From contig JABAKD010000010.1 in assembly GCA_012845835.1 (NCBI GenBank), positions 9,419,599 through 9,483,598 of the forward strand: a stretch of 64,000 bases of DNA, in the 5' to 3' direction. The notes beneath the pieces are model-generated. The model searched no databases. It was not told where the DNA came from and worked only from the letters and a program-made list of their open reading frames with translations. The stretch comes from Undaria pinnatifida (lineage: Eukaryota > Sar > Phaeophyceae > Laminariales > Alariaceae). A program made the translations under genes and the position numbers. Positions 43,501 through 54,499 of the stretch are shown here, piece by piece. Each line of letters opens with the position of its first letter. Position 1 is the first letter of the stretch.

Positions 43501-46500
43501 CGACGATCATCTAGACCTTAGTATGGTGTTGACACTACGTTTGACGTCAAATGGGCTTCGACAACTTTTCAGACAAACAAAAAAAAAACTCGGATTCCAA
43601 AAATTCGAAGGTCTGCAAATGCGCTGCACGCTCAGTAACGCTGCTGCCGAATTCGGGAGTCCTACTATTTCCAAAAGGTTGCGAAAACGCCGCGCGAGTT
43701 TAAAAGAGCGTCCTGGCCAGACCAGCCTCTACCAGGCACTGTTTTAGGGTACTTGCACCTACGCGTGGCCATGTCCCGAACTCCGAACATCCCAGTCAAT
43801 ACGAGCCGTGAAGATCGACCGCGTATCGATCTTGTTGCGTCTACCGTAAATATATATATATATATATATATGTTGAGGATGCTCACGTACTCGGTGACGA
43901 CATACACATGTAACCGTATTTGTTGGGGTTTCCACATATAAAATATGGACGTTTCTATATGGATGATTTTCCATTATGTGGTGCCTTGACTGGCACTTGT
44001 TCAACGAGCTCCCACGGAGCGATGATAATCTATAATTTTCCCTTTATCTGCTTGTACATTGTGAGTGCCCAACCGTGAACCCACCCCGACCTAAGCACTT
44101 ACCAGTGGTGCATACCAACACGCTAGCGGGTGGTATAAGTACTTAGCAGGACCTGCTGGTGGAGGCCGCAACTGGAGGGCTGGTTCGCGGGTGAGCGATT
44201 GGGAGTAGATTTTTATTGAGTTTTAGGCATGATGCAAAGTCTAGAGGGACCGACACTGCCAAGCGCCAACGCTGCCCCGGACAGAGGTCACAGGGACTAA
44301 AGCTGGATCGATTGCCAACATACCCGAGGCAGATGCCTCGGGTGAGACCGGTAGCGCAAGAGTGCGTGACCAGTCTCCTTTTGTGATAGGTCATGGTAAG
44401 TCCGCACCCAAGCTGAACGATAAGGTAGGAAGTTTCTTTACTTGGACGAAGCAGATGACGTCTTGGGCTGTCTCGAACACCTGCGAAGGTGCGTTCAAGG
44501 AGACAGAAAATGCTATCTGGTATTGTTTTTCAGGGCCCTAACGCCAAAAGCAGGGAGGACATAGATTTTCAGTTTGGGCGAGAGAAGGCAGCGTCAGCTC
44601 GCAGGGCCTACGAAGGCACCACCACCGCGGTAAGCGACTTATCCTTACTGCGAAAAATATACGAGTTAGGCCGTCCTAGCCTAGCGATGGCAGAAATCCG
44701 CCGCACTTATGTCCCCGGTGACGACTTGGACAAACAGGCGTACCTGCGTGAGTATATCAACGCCAAGATGGCCGATGGGGAGGCACCTGCCCTTTACTTT
44801 GAGAGAATGAGCATAATCAGGGAGAAGCTGGCTGAAGTAGGCATTACCAAGTCTGGCCAAGAGGCAAGCCTCCATGTTTTGCAATGCTTTCCGTCACATT
44901 ATGCGCTCGACAAGAAGCTGCTCCAAAACGCACCAAACCTAGCCTTAACGCACATAGAAGACCGAGTGCGCACCACCCACCGGGAGATGGAGGACAGCAG
45001 GAAGGCGGTCGACGGCTCAGCCCACGTCCTGATCGCGGCTGGCGGACCCGGGAATTTCCCCGCGCCCGGTCACCACCAGGGCGACTGGGATGGCCCAGGC
45101 AGGGACGGTAATGGGCAGCAACAGCCGCGAGGTCAGGGCTGGAGTGGAGGAAACAAAAAGAAGAAATGGCCAAAGCAGGGCGCGCGCGCCAACGGTGGCG
45201 GCGGCTATGGTGGTGATGGCGACTATGGTGGTGGTGGCGGCGGCAGCTATAGTGGTGGAGGCGGAAACTATGGCGGCGGCGGTGGCCGCGGGCGCAGTAG
45301 CGGCAGTGGTGGCGGCGGTAGCGGAGGCCGCGGTATCGGCGGCGGCCGCGGCGGCGGTGGTGGCCGCGGCGGCGGCGGTGGCGCCAGGGGCGACGGCGGC
45401 AGAGGTGGTCACCAGGCGTGGTCGCAGGTGCGTGGCGCGAGTTTCGTGGGACCCGAGGGACACCCCCCGGGTTCTGACCGTCTGTATAACGCCGCCGGGT
45501 ACCCCCCCAACCAACGCCGACCGCAAGGCAATGAGCCGGGCATCCACCAAGCAATCCCCGCCATCGTTGCTTCAGATGCGGTCTGTTCGGTAATTTTATG
45601 AATAATTACACCACCATATTCAATCTCAAAGAGAACCCAACCCCCCCGCGAACCGTGTATTTAAACATATGCGCGCAAACCATAGCCACGTGGCGACAAG
45701 TGCCGCACCGCTCCTCGATAACCCTGCTCCAAGTCCCCACCAAGAGGCGCAACAGCAGCAAAACCACGAGCAACAACAGCAATTTGAGCAGCAGCGGCTA
45801 CAGCAGTACGAGGTACAGCAGTACCAACAGCAATAGCAGCAGCTACCACGAGCAACAACAACGTCCTGAGCAGCAGCAGCAGCAGCAGCTGTACGAGGTA
45901 CAGCAGTACCAGCAGCAGAGGAAGAAACAGTACGGGATACAGCAGTACCAGCAGCAACAACCGCAGCAGCATGTGCAGCAACAGCAGCTACAACAGCCGC
46001 GGCAGTACCCGCTCTCCGACGAATCGTCACATGTCTTGACGGCACAATCTGCTATGGGTCGTACGTTAGTGGTGGTGAGTGAGAGCGCTGGTAGAGGTGG
46101 TGATAGTTGGATAGCCGACAACGGGGCAACAAACCATATGACGCCGAACAATCATTTGCTGGGCAACCTGCGCCCCCTTCCCCCGAGAACGCTATAATGT
46201 ACATTGGCAATGGTACCCCCCCAGCAGCAGAGTACGTAGCGAGCTTGGACTTGGTTTTTCTCAGCAACGAAGACGTACGCGTGACCCTGGAGTGTATCAT
46301 ACTTCCTGCCATGTCGGTCAACTTACTGTCACCGCACACTGTCCAGGCAAACCAGAAGACCGCCCTGGATGCAACAGGTGTCCACCTGTTGGGTGGACGT
46401 TTAAGTTTTCCGAAGGACAGAGCAGGTTCCCGCCAAAACGCAACGCGCCTCAACCCCCCCCCCCCCGATGCCATATGCTTGACGCAGCGGCGTTGACGGC

Positions 46501-49500
46501 CCTTCTAACCCCCCCCCCTGCCCCCCGTGCACCGGTACCTGTGGTGATGCCGCCGGTGAGGACGCCGACGTCTCTACCCATGCAACCGTCGCCGGGGGTG
46601 ATGGCAACGGTAGACCGACCAGGAGCGGTAGAATACTCCCCGCATAACCCCTCCCCCCCCCCCGTGCGCCGGTACCTATGGTGAGGACGCCGGTGAGGAC
46701 GCCGGCGTCTCTACCCATGCCATCCTCGTCGGGGGTGATGGTAGCGGTAGACCGGTCAGGAGCGGTAGGATATTCCCCGCATAACCCCCCGCCCCTCCCC
46801 CCCGTGCGCCGGTACCTGGAGTGATGCCGCCGGGGAGGACGCCGGCGCCTCTACCCATGCCACCGTCGCCAGGGGTGATGGAAGCGATAGGATGACCGGT
46901 AGCGGCAGCGTACCCCACATTGAACCCCCGTGCGCCGGCATCTGGGGTGGTGTCGCCGGTGAGGACGCCGGCGCTACTACCCGTGCCACTGGCGCCAGGG
47001 GTGGGGGCAACCGTAGGCTCTGCAGGAGAAGTAGAGACTCCCCTCCCTTTTTTTCCCACGTCGGTACAGTTAACCCCCCCCCCCCTCCCCCTCGTGCGCC
47101 GGTACCTGTGGTGATGCCGCCGGTGAGGACGCCAGCGTCTCTACCCATGCCACTGGCGCCGGGGGTGGGGGCACCAATAGATTCCGCAGCAGCGATAGAG
47201 GCTCTCCCCCCTGTCTTCCCCCCGATGATGCGTGTTGTTTCAGTACCATCGCAGACTGACCCCCCGGTAGAGCTCCACACTCCCCTCCCACCGCGTTACG
47301 CCCGGCGATTGCTGCTGCCGTGCTCGTCCCCGGCGATCGACATTTTCAGTAGGTAGACATCAACGTTTTCCACGTGTGTAATGCCCACGCCCACGAGGGG
47401 CTTTTACGCGAGACGGCCAGGCAGCATCACATCAAGCTGACGGGGACCCTGCTTACCTGCAGTGGGTGCGTGCAGGCGAAAGGTAGGCGTGCGTCGGTAC
47501 CGACGGCTCTCGGATGACCCAACCCCTGCAGCACGTTTTCGTTGACCTTGCCGGCCCCAGGAAAATCGCTCCTGCTAGGGGGGCTCTGTACCTAATCCTG
47601 TTCAAGGATGACGCGACGCGCATGGGATGAATCTACCCCCTCAGGGGCAAGAGTGCGGTCGATGTGGCCGCGGCAACGACGAAATTCCTGGCCGACGTCG
47701 GGGACGCTGTCAAATGCTTCCGAACGGACAACGGGGCGGAGTTCACGAATGAGATGTTCGCGACGATCTGCAGGGATAAGACCATCCGCCATAAGCACAC
47801 GGGGGTTAATGGGCCGAAGCACAACGGTGTGGTCGAGCGCGGGCTCGGCTTAATCCAGGAAAGCATCATGGCCACCTGCCTTGAGGCCCCCCGGCTGTTC
47901 CCCGGGAAACTACCGGACCTCGACCGGTTTTGGGTGGAAGCAGCCATCTATATGAACGCTGGTTAAATGTCACCGTACGAAGCATATTTTAGGAGACTGC
48001 CGCCGGCCAACACCCTCGCGTTCATGCAACCCGGGTTCCGCCGCGTTCAACACGCCAACAAGTCGGAGCTCAAGGGGGAGAGGTGCTTCTACCTCAACAG
48101 GGGACGGAATCACCCGCGGGACTCCTTCAAGGTCCTCACGTCATCCGGCCTAACAAGCGACATGCGGGACGTCACCTGGGAGATGGAGCGCGTGCCGATC
48201 ATCGCAGCTGGGCTGGACACGGGGACGGCCACCGCACCGGAGGCGAGGGAGGCCGATTGGCACGTCAGGTACGTGCCGCCAGCGCCGCAGGTGCAACCGG
48301 TGCCGCCGGTAACGCCGGCGATGGCAACGGCACCATCTGTGATGACGCCAGTAATGACGTCGGCGCCACCGATGGTGGCGCCGCCGCCGGGGGCGATGTC
48401 GCCGTCATCCCCACCGGGGACCGAAAACCCCCAGATTGACGAGAGTCGCCTAGACAGTGAGTTCCTGCAACCGGGAAGGACACGCGCGAGGACGAAGGCG
48501 TACCACAAGGCGACGACTGCTGCGGAGCCAGCTGAGCATGCCCTTTACAACCAGCGTCCACCCAACAGCCCACCTCCCCTACCAGCATGCCATGCGAGGG
48601 AACTTTCGGAGCTCGCGACATACCAAGGGGCTATGGACTCGGAGTACAGTGCAAACTGGGTGTATGCGACAAATCAGGAGCTCTCTGGGCTTCAAGGGGC
48701 GGGACCTTTCGGAGTAGCTTACCACCTAAAAGGCGGGAAGGTGGTATCGGCCAAGTGGGTCTTCACGTGGAAGTCAGATGAAACCGGTAAGGTAGTGAAG
48801 GCGAAAGCGCGACTGGCAGCTAGAGGATTTAGCCAACGTCCGCGACTTGACTACAATGAGACTTTTGCCCCAACCCCTGACGCACCTTGCATTCGTTTAA
48901 TGGCTTCTACTGCATGCGAGTTGCAGTTAGATCTGCGTCATTTCGACGTACAACAGGTGTTCGTCCAGGCCGAGCTGAAAGAGGTGGTGTTCAGGCGTAT
49001 GCCAAAAGGCTGTGGAGCTTTATCTCGTGAAGTAGTACGCCTTAATCGCAGTCTCTACGGTCTGAAGCAAGCGTCGAGGTCTTGGCACAAACACCAAGTC
49101 GCCCGTCTGAAGAGTCTTGGTTTTGAGCAGAGCCTTGCGGATCCCTTTGTTTTAAGATTGATCGAAGCAGGGTATGTCGCCGTTATTGCAGTGGTGCACG
49201 TGGATGACATTTTTGCCGTAGGCCGTAAAGAGAGATGTGGCCGATTTCTTTGAGGACTTGGGCAAACTTGTCCCCATCAACAACCTTGGCGACCTACGAT
49301 GGTACGCTGGTTGTCACTGTTCAATTTGTGGCAGGTTTATTGACGATCTCACAGAAGTCTTCTACGGAGAAGATAGTTAAGCAATTTGGCGTGACCGCAG
49401 GTAGGAACACCCCACTTCCGACTGATGTTTTTCTTGAGGAGTTTTTTTACGAGGATGAGCCCGGTGGGGGCTGGCCATTCCGCGAACTGGTAGGGAGTTT

Positions 49501-52416
49501 GATGTGGCTTGCTAACCAGACGCGACCTGAAATCTCGAATGCCGTGAGGGCGGTAGCGAGATTTGCGCATGCCCCGAAGCAAAAACAATGGAAGGCCGCG
49601 CGAGGGATTTTTGAGTACTTGAATGCCTCGAGCAGCTACGGCGTTACGTTTCAGAGGGGCAATGGTCTAGAGCTGGTGGTTCACGCGGATGCAGCCTATG
49701 CTCCCAAGGAAACTTAGCGGAAGTCTGTATCAGGTGGAGCCGTGATGTGTGGGGGTGCGGCCATTCAGTGGATTTCTAGGACGCAGAAATGCACCACACT
49801 CTCCTCGAGTGAGGCGGAGTATCTTGCGATGGCGGAAGGTTTCCAGAAGGCCCTTTTCTTGCGATCTGTGTGGCGTTTCCTCTAGCCCGATTATGGGGAC
49901 CCGTGCGTCCAGATTTTTGAGGACAACAACGGTGCGATTCAGATGGAGGTTATTCCCGTAACCAACTCCAACTTGGAGCACATCGATGTACGCCACTACT
50001 TCCTGCGAGAGCTTGTCGAGAAGGGAGAGTTTAGTATCTCATGTGCAGTCGAAATTCCAGCACGATGATTTCTTGACGAAACCCCTTAGAAAGGAATCAT
50101 TCCGTTTCCACTGGAACTTTGTCATGAATATGAATTGATTTAGGATTGAGAGCGTGGTTTTTTAGTGGACCCCTTCGATATATCACGGTACTTACCGCGT
50201 AGAATATGGCTTCTACTTTTGAGTTGTTGATATTTTTTATACCTGAGATTTTGTTTTTTGAGCTTTAATATTCTGTTTTCGAGTTTTTCGATTCTGGTTT
50301 TTATACCTGAGGTTATATTTTTGAGCTTTGAGATTCTGGTTTTGGAGCGTTGAGATTCTGTTCTCGAGTTTATCGATTCTGGTTTTTATACCTGAGGTTT
50401 TCTTTCTGAGTTTTGATATTTTGGTTTTGAGCTTTGAAATTCTATTTTGAGTTTCAGATTCTGGTTTTTATAACTGAGATACTATTTTTGAGTTTTGATA
50501 TTCTGGTATTGAGTTTTCAGGTTCTATTTTTGAGTTTTGATATTTTGTTTTTGAGATTTGACCTTCCGTTTTCTGGGTTCTGATATTCTGATTACGGAAT
50601 ACGACATTCTGTTTTTGAGATTTGACGTTTGAGTTGGAGTCTTTCAAGGTGTTGGAGATATGGGTATATGCTCGGTTCAACCCTATTTCAACAGCTGATG
50701 ACCGTTTGATTACTAGGGCAGACGTCCCTAGTTACGGCAGCTGAGCGATGAATACCGGGTTGATGATGGAGTTCAGACCACGATATTCTATTGTTTTGGA
50801 TTGAATCTGAGGTTCGATTTTTACGTGGTATTTGGGTTTTGAGAGTCCTATTGGATTTGAATACATGATTACATTGTTTGTTCTATACATTTCCCTTTTT
50901 CTGCTTGTGCATCATGAGTGCCCACCCGTGAATCCTTCTCGACCCGAGCACCTACCAGTGGTGCATATCAACAATATCAATTAGGCATATCAACCTCTTT
51001 GAGCTGGTAGTTGATACTGGTGACTCATGAGCTCGACGTTTATAGCTCATGGCTCACACCAAAGTGCTCTCGAGCAACGTGTCGCATATAATACAGCCGA
51101 ACAGCAGTACCAGGTACCAGGTATGTCGTTCTGGCAACTCGTCCTTGGTACGGATGTTTTGTTGAACTGCTCGTGCAATTAGAAAACGACGTCGCGTTTC
51201 GCACGTCATCGCGGACATGTAAACTGCTGTGTATGCTGTCTTTCAGAGAGCCCCACCGACGGCTGCACAAGTTTTGCAACTCCTATTAATAGAGTTGAGA
51301 GCCTGCTAGCTGTACGTCGCAAGAGTGGAGAGCTTAGCTACGTACTGTGGTGCAAGTCCCTGCATGAGCCGTTACGCACAAACACCGAGCAAAAAAAAAG
51401 TTCACCCTGACAGCATCCATAGGAGTCATAATGTTATGCATTTAAAGGATAGTACATCTGTAAAAACGAACGGCCGGTGTATCGCGCAGTTTGCAAAGAA
51501 CATGAGTATTGACCCCAAAATTATCGAAATCAAAGCCGAGGCCGTTTATTACACAGTCGGATTCGTCAGTTGAAAACGGCCTTTTTCGGCTGAGTTTTCC
51601 GCACGGGGATACAATCGAAAAAGTGACTTTTTCGACTGGATCTGCCTATCGAAAAACTCGGTCGAAAAAAAATTACACCTGTTTTTTGAACCCATCGCGT
51701 CGCTCATCCCACTACAAAACACACACCCACACGCCTACACATCCACACCAGGTACCACACAGCAGTATCATACAACAGCGCCGACGCTGGTTTGGCTGTC
51801 ACTGCTGTTGCTTCTCGCCGCAAGTCAGCGTGGCGCACTCCTAGCTCCGCTCACCAACAGCGTGTATCACACGACAGCAGCAGCGCGCGTTATCGATGCC
51901 ATTTTGCCAACAACGGCTACGCCTGCTGTAGCTTTGGCGGCTCTCGGCTGAGTGCAACGCCACGAACGTAGCTTTGGCGACTTTCGGCCAAGCCCTACGC
52001 CACCAACCCGCTTGGACGAAGGTGAGGGCATAATATAAAAAATGGCAGTGCAATACGGAACAGCAGCAGCAGTACCCCCGGTTAGAACTGCACCCACGCT
52101 TTTGGGGACAAACGACTTGGAATTAGATATCATATTTGAAGAAGCAAAATGACCAACCCCAATCCAACACCAATTACCTTCAACCAAACACTTGTACTTA
52201 ACCTAACAACGTCACTGCCACCTACCCACCTACTCCAGAGACCACCGTAACGCGGGTGTCCGAATCTTCCGCTATACGTTGGAAGCACTTCCCAAACTCG
52301 ACCCAAAACTTGGCGTTCATTGCGTTCCTCTTGGATGGGCGATTAATCTGCACGTGCAGCACGCATGGCGCTGGCGAGGAGACGAGCAGCGTGTCAAAGT
52401 CGTCGTACACGACCAT
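40583..52416 (-). CDS. ECH1: Delta(3,5)-delta(2,4)-dienoyl-CoA isomerase, peroxisomal
   Basis: Crotonase-fold enzyme that shifts 3,5-dienoyl-CoA to 2,4-dienoyl-CoA so unsaturated fatty acids can finish beta-oxidation. Exons on the minus strand: 52416-52230, 42757-42636, 41606-41415, 40942-40583; phases 1, 0, 0; 286 residues. Signature parts: NRPSKRNAMN near the N-terminus, the oxyanion-hole segments HLSAGLDL and HGACFGAAVDL, ACDIR with D136, AEVNLGLAADVGTLQRMPK with E150 and D158 (matching the catalytic Asp/Glu/Asp set known from rat ECH1), and YARDHSVEDGL. The AADVGTLQR motif separates ECH1 from ordinary enoyl-CoA hydratase. The last residues, TFSKL, are a PTS1 signal; no N-terminal targeting peptide is seen. 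The first intron is 9472 bp and hosts a copia element. Confidence 0.92.
42197..42248 (-). repeat. Dispersed repeat, CAGCTGTGAG family, copy 4
   Basis: ACGCAGCTTGCAAAGATGAG to GAACTCACGGCTGAC, the reverse complement of the copies at 2171, 9190 and 17227. It lies in ECH1 intron 2 and continues into GTCCTTGAAATATTTTTA, shared with 17022. Confidence 0.6.
42366..42392 (+). repeat. Telomere-like GGGTTAGG run
   Basis: GGGTTCGGGTTGGGGTTAGG followed by GTTAGG. Two exact TTAGGG-type units with degenerate neighbours, in ECH1 intron 2. Too short to mean a chromosome end. Confidence 0.5.
44229..45601 (+). pseudogene. Copia gag (frameshifted) with Gly-rich tail
   Basis: Nucleocapsid precursor of the copia element. 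The first ATG that fits is at 44229 (MMQSLEGPTL), but the frame breaks near 44300 and again near 44520. The conserved body reads SFFTWTKQMTSWAVS, then in the 44489 frame REDIDFQFGREKAA, YLREYINAKMADGE, LYFERMSIIREKLAE and LHVLQCFPSHYALDKKLL, as in UBN2-type copia gag. From about 45190 to 45420 the codons encode Gly/Tyr/Arg repeats (RGG-like) in place of a recognisable CCHC zinc knuckle. Confidence 0.75.
45750..46010 (+). repeat. CAG/CAA repeat encoding Gln-rich segment
   Basis: Imperfect CAG, CAA, AGC triplets with TACGAGGTACAGCAGTAC repeated. In the frame leading into the protease it encodes Gln runs with Tyr. It separates gag from protease in the copia element. Confidence 0.75.
46040..46490 (+). 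pseudogene. Copia aspartic protease remnant
   Basis: Would cleave the copia polyprotein. The active-site region reads DSWIADNGATNHMTP (about 46097-46145), where Asn replaces the usual Ser of the D-S-G triad; after a frameshift near 46190 the flap and C-terminal part follow as YIGNGTPP and ECIILPAMSVNLLSPHTVQ. Both the frame break and the Asn point to an inactive protease. Confidence 0.75.
46527..47230 (+). repeat. Pro/Val-coding tandem repeat inside copia pol, 5 units
   Basis: Units of 126-164 bp starting GTGCGCCGGTACCTGTGGTG at 46527, 46664, 46804, 46930 and 47094, each with a C run, GTGAGGACGCC, CTACCCATGCCA and GGGGGTGATGG. Unequal unit lengths change the frame. It lies between protease and integrase. 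Confidence 0.85.
47359..48210 (+). pseudogene. Copia integrase (two internal stops)
   Basis: Zinc-binding pre-integrase HVCNAHAHEGLL...CSGCVQAKGR (47365-47490) is followed by a catalytic core with Asp in VFVDLAGP, Asp in FRTDNGAEFT and Glu in GVVERGLG. In-frame stops: TGA at 47628-47630 and TAA at 47964-47966; a shift near 47515 is also likely. The conserved C-terminal SPYEAYFRRLP segment follows the second stop. Non-functional as it stands. Confidence 0.85.
48560..49253 (+). pseudogene. Copia reverse transcriptase
   Basis: RVT_2-type polymerase region in the 47967-49253 frame: SAKWVFTWKSDETGKVVKAK, ARLAARGFSQ, FAPTPDAPCIRL, FDVQQVFVQAELKE, RLNRSLYGLKQASRSWH and the catalytic VVHVDDIFAVG (the usual Tyr before VDD is His). 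The frame breaks at about 49235-49253, before the thumb region, which continues in another frame. Confidence 0.88.
49235..50115 (+). pseudogene. Copia RT thumb and RNase H with stops
   Basis: Continues the copia polyprotein: EKIVKQFGV, ELVGSLMWLANQTRPEISNAV, then RNase H with VVHADAAYA, an in-frame TAG at 49715-49717, SVSGGAVMCGGAAIQWISR, TTLSSSEAEYLAMAEG, a further TAG near 49883, EDNNGAIQM and EHIDVRHYFLRELVEKGE. The Asp/Glu/Asp metal-binding pattern is still visible across the stops. Confidence 0.85.
50207..50625 (+). repeat. TTTTGAGTTTTGATATTCTG minisatellite
   Basis: About 20-22 bp unit built from TTTTGAG, TTTTGATATTCTG and TTTTTATACCTGAG, repeated about 20 times with variation. It lies downstream of the copia RNase H and before the candidate 3' LTR end. 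Confidence 0.8.
51484..51540 (-). repeat. Dispersed repeat, CAGCTGTGAG family, diverged copy 5
   Basis: GCGCAGTTTGCAAAGAACAT, GAGTATTGACCCCAAAATTA and TCGAAATC parallel the copy at 42197. In ECH1 intron 1, outside the copia element. Confidence 0.45.
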
Positions 52417-52759
52417 CCTTGGTCTTCAAGTACGACACCGCAACAATGCATCATGTCCGCGATCGCTGCACCCCCGCCCTTCTGCCCTATTTGCAAATGG
52501 GAGTTCCACATTCGCCGTAGGCGGTTTGTATGTTCTTAAAGATCTTTCAGAGCCGATCTTTCCACCATCTTTACTATCTACATCCTCCCTCTTTCCACCC
52601 ATCTACATTCCAGAACAACCAGAGTGTCCAAGCTGATGCCTCAAAGAGAGACAAGCTATGCGGTCATACACATGCAAAGTGATTTGGCCACGCAATGCCA
52701 ACCGCAATGGGCACGCGGGTATAAAATGAAAATACTGCAAGGATAAGATCTGTAGGGTA

Positions 52760-53190
52760 CGGGTAATGTCTGTAGGGTATTGGATCTGTTACAGAACAAG
52801 AGGGTAATCTCTGTAGGATACGGGATGTGCTACAGAACCCACAGAAGTGTAGGGTATTGTGGCACGACCGCCACAGAACTCACAGAAGTGTATTAGGGTA
52901 TTGTATACAGAACCGGAGGGTAATCTCTGTGGGGTATCGGATGTGCTACTGAACCTCACAGAAGTGAAGGTTATTGTGGTGCAACCGTCACAGAACTCAC
53001 AGAAGTGTAGGGTATTGTGGCGCTACCGTTACAGAACTCACTGAAGTGCTAGGGTATTGTATACAGAACAGGAGGGTAATCTCTGTGGGGTACCGTATGT
53101 GCTACAGAACTCACAGAAGTGTAGGGTACTGCTGTGGTGTAACCGTCACAGAACTCACCCAGGGTAGCCTCCGTGGGGTATCTGTAGGGT
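52760..53190 (+). repeat. CACAGAAGTGTAGGGTATTG higher-order tandem repeat, block 1
   Basis: Subunits of about 37-40 bp (CACAGAA, GTGTAGGGTATTGTGG, ACAGAAC) form larger units marked by GAGGGTAATCTCTGTGGGGT at about 52803, 52915 and 53071. Same family as block 2 at 54200. Confidence 0.85.
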
Positions 53191-53570
53191 AACTACAGAC
53201 GGTCATTACCCTCGGTACCCGCGCGAGTCTCTGTGTTTGCACACTGCTGTTTGTGCCTTGGGTTCGACTCGGTTTCAAGGTACTAAATCAAGACTAAAGG
53301 TGAAGCGTGCGTGCGTACGGCCCCTATATATCCCAATCCTCAACTTCCTAGGTGAAACGCGGAGAACTACTGCTGTCGGCTTTGTAAATCCGACTCCTCC
53401 TGCTATAAAAAATAAAAACACAAACATAAACATCGAACATTTACATTTTTACATTTACATTTAGACTATGATTATGCAACGTTTTCCAGTCAATAACGTA
53501 ATCAAATCCTAATCCTCTACCCTCTCCACTTGCCAGAGGGAAAAAAAAAATGGACGACGAAAAAAAATAT
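53191..53570. other. Gap with no supported gene
   Basis: No recognised coding sequence. An AT-rich ACATTTACATTTTTACATTT repeat occurs near 53440-53462. Confidence 0.4.
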
Positions 53571-53574
53571 CAAT

Positions 53575-53745
53575 ACTTGTTGTAAGGCTTAGTTTGGGTA
53601 AGCTATCGGTTAACCTTTTTTTGCAAGTGGTCAAACGCACTAATACCCCACTAATTCCTTAACAAATGGCGTCGTCGGCAGGACCATGGGTTTTTTGGGT
53701 CGTGGGTTCAAGCCCCACATCACGTAATCTTCACGTTGCAAGGAA
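53575..53745 (+). repeat. tRNA-derived SINE-like element, plus copy
   Basis: Body TAAGGCTTAGTTTGGGTAAG...GTGGTCAAACGCACTAAT, then CCTTAACAAATGGCGTCGTC (A-box like TGGCGTCGTCGG) and GGTCGTGGGTTCAAGCCCC (B box). Reverse-complement partner of the copies at 25457 and 25676. Confidence 0.65.
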
Positions 53746-53909
53746 CCTGAGTGCAAAGGAATTCGTGTTGCGCCCCCACGACTACTCCTCGCCAGCAGGC
53801 AAGGAAGGGGCAAATCCGTTCCCATCCGACTTTTTTCCAACACAACAACAGCAGTAGCGAGAAACAAAGATGGGTATCTCCCAACCCCCCCCCCCCCCCG
53901 ACAGTCAGT

Positions 53910-54167
53910 CTACAGGCCAATGTCGCTCGCGGTGTTGTTCACCACGTCGAAGGCGGCTTCAGCGGCCTTTAGGCCAGCGTCCCTCGCGCCGGTGAACCGT
54001 GCCGGCAGACACTTGCGGATGTCCTTATCGGCGATCATGGGAATGTCCTTCAACGCGGGGATGTGCTTGTAGTTGACCTTGAGGAACATCAACAAGGTCG
54101 CTTCAAGTTTGACTGACGTCAGCCTCCCGGGGTAATCACAAATGTGGAGGGTAGTTCCATGTTCCAC
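53910..54167 (-). other. Unidentified 85-codon minus-strand frame
   Basis: Encodes a mixed-composition peptide with TLLMFLKVNYKHIPALKDIP and LKAAEAAFDVVNN. It lies between the two tandem-repeat blocks. No family recognised. Possibly an exon or transposon relic; composition is more protein-like than its surroundings, but nothing more can be said. Confidence 0.25.
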
Positions 54168-54199
54168 AAATGTTTACCCGTACCGCGGGTAATTGTGCC

Positions 54200-54490
54200 G
54201 CCGGCATACAGAACAAGAGGGTAATCTCTGTGGGGTGCGGGATGTGCTACAGAACTCACAGAAGTGTAGGGGTGTAGGGTATTGTGGCACGACCGCCACA
54301 GAACTCACAGAAGTGTATTAGGGTATTGTATACAGAACCGGAGGGTAATCTCTGTGGGGTATCGGATGTGCTACAAAAACCGCACAGAAGTGTAGGGTAC
54401 TGTGGTGCAACCGTCACAGAACTCACAGAAGTATAGGGTATTGTGGCGCTACGGTCACAGAACTCACGGAATTCTTCTGTAGGGTAAACC
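54200..54490 (+). repeat. CACAGAAGTGTAGGGTATTG higher-order tandem repeat, block 2
   Basis: Repeats the same subunits and larger units as 52760-53190 (GAGGGTAATCTCTGTGGGGT at about 54213 and 54341). The blocks are separated by about 1 kb that contains a SINE-like copy. Confidence 0.85.
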
Positions 54491-54499
54491 AGAGGGTAA

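Larger units (their letters stand above)
44036..50972 (+). mobile_element. Defective Ty1/copia LTR retrotransposon in ECH1 intron 1
   Basis: Gag, protease, integrase, reverse transcriptase and RNase H occur in copia order on the plus strand, antisense to ECH1. Direct repeats of about 84 bp at 44036-44119 and 50890-50972 (CTGCTTGTNCAT...ACCAGTGGTGCATA) flank the coding part and are candidate ends of the two LTRs; full LTRs were not aligned. At least six stops or frameshifts make it non-autonomous. Divergence between the two repeats argues against a very recent insertion. Confidence 0.85.

Noticed and set aside
44844-45554. 236-codon Arg/His-rich minus frame
   Set aside because: Complement of the Gly-rich gag tail (GGCGGC repeats); no independent support.
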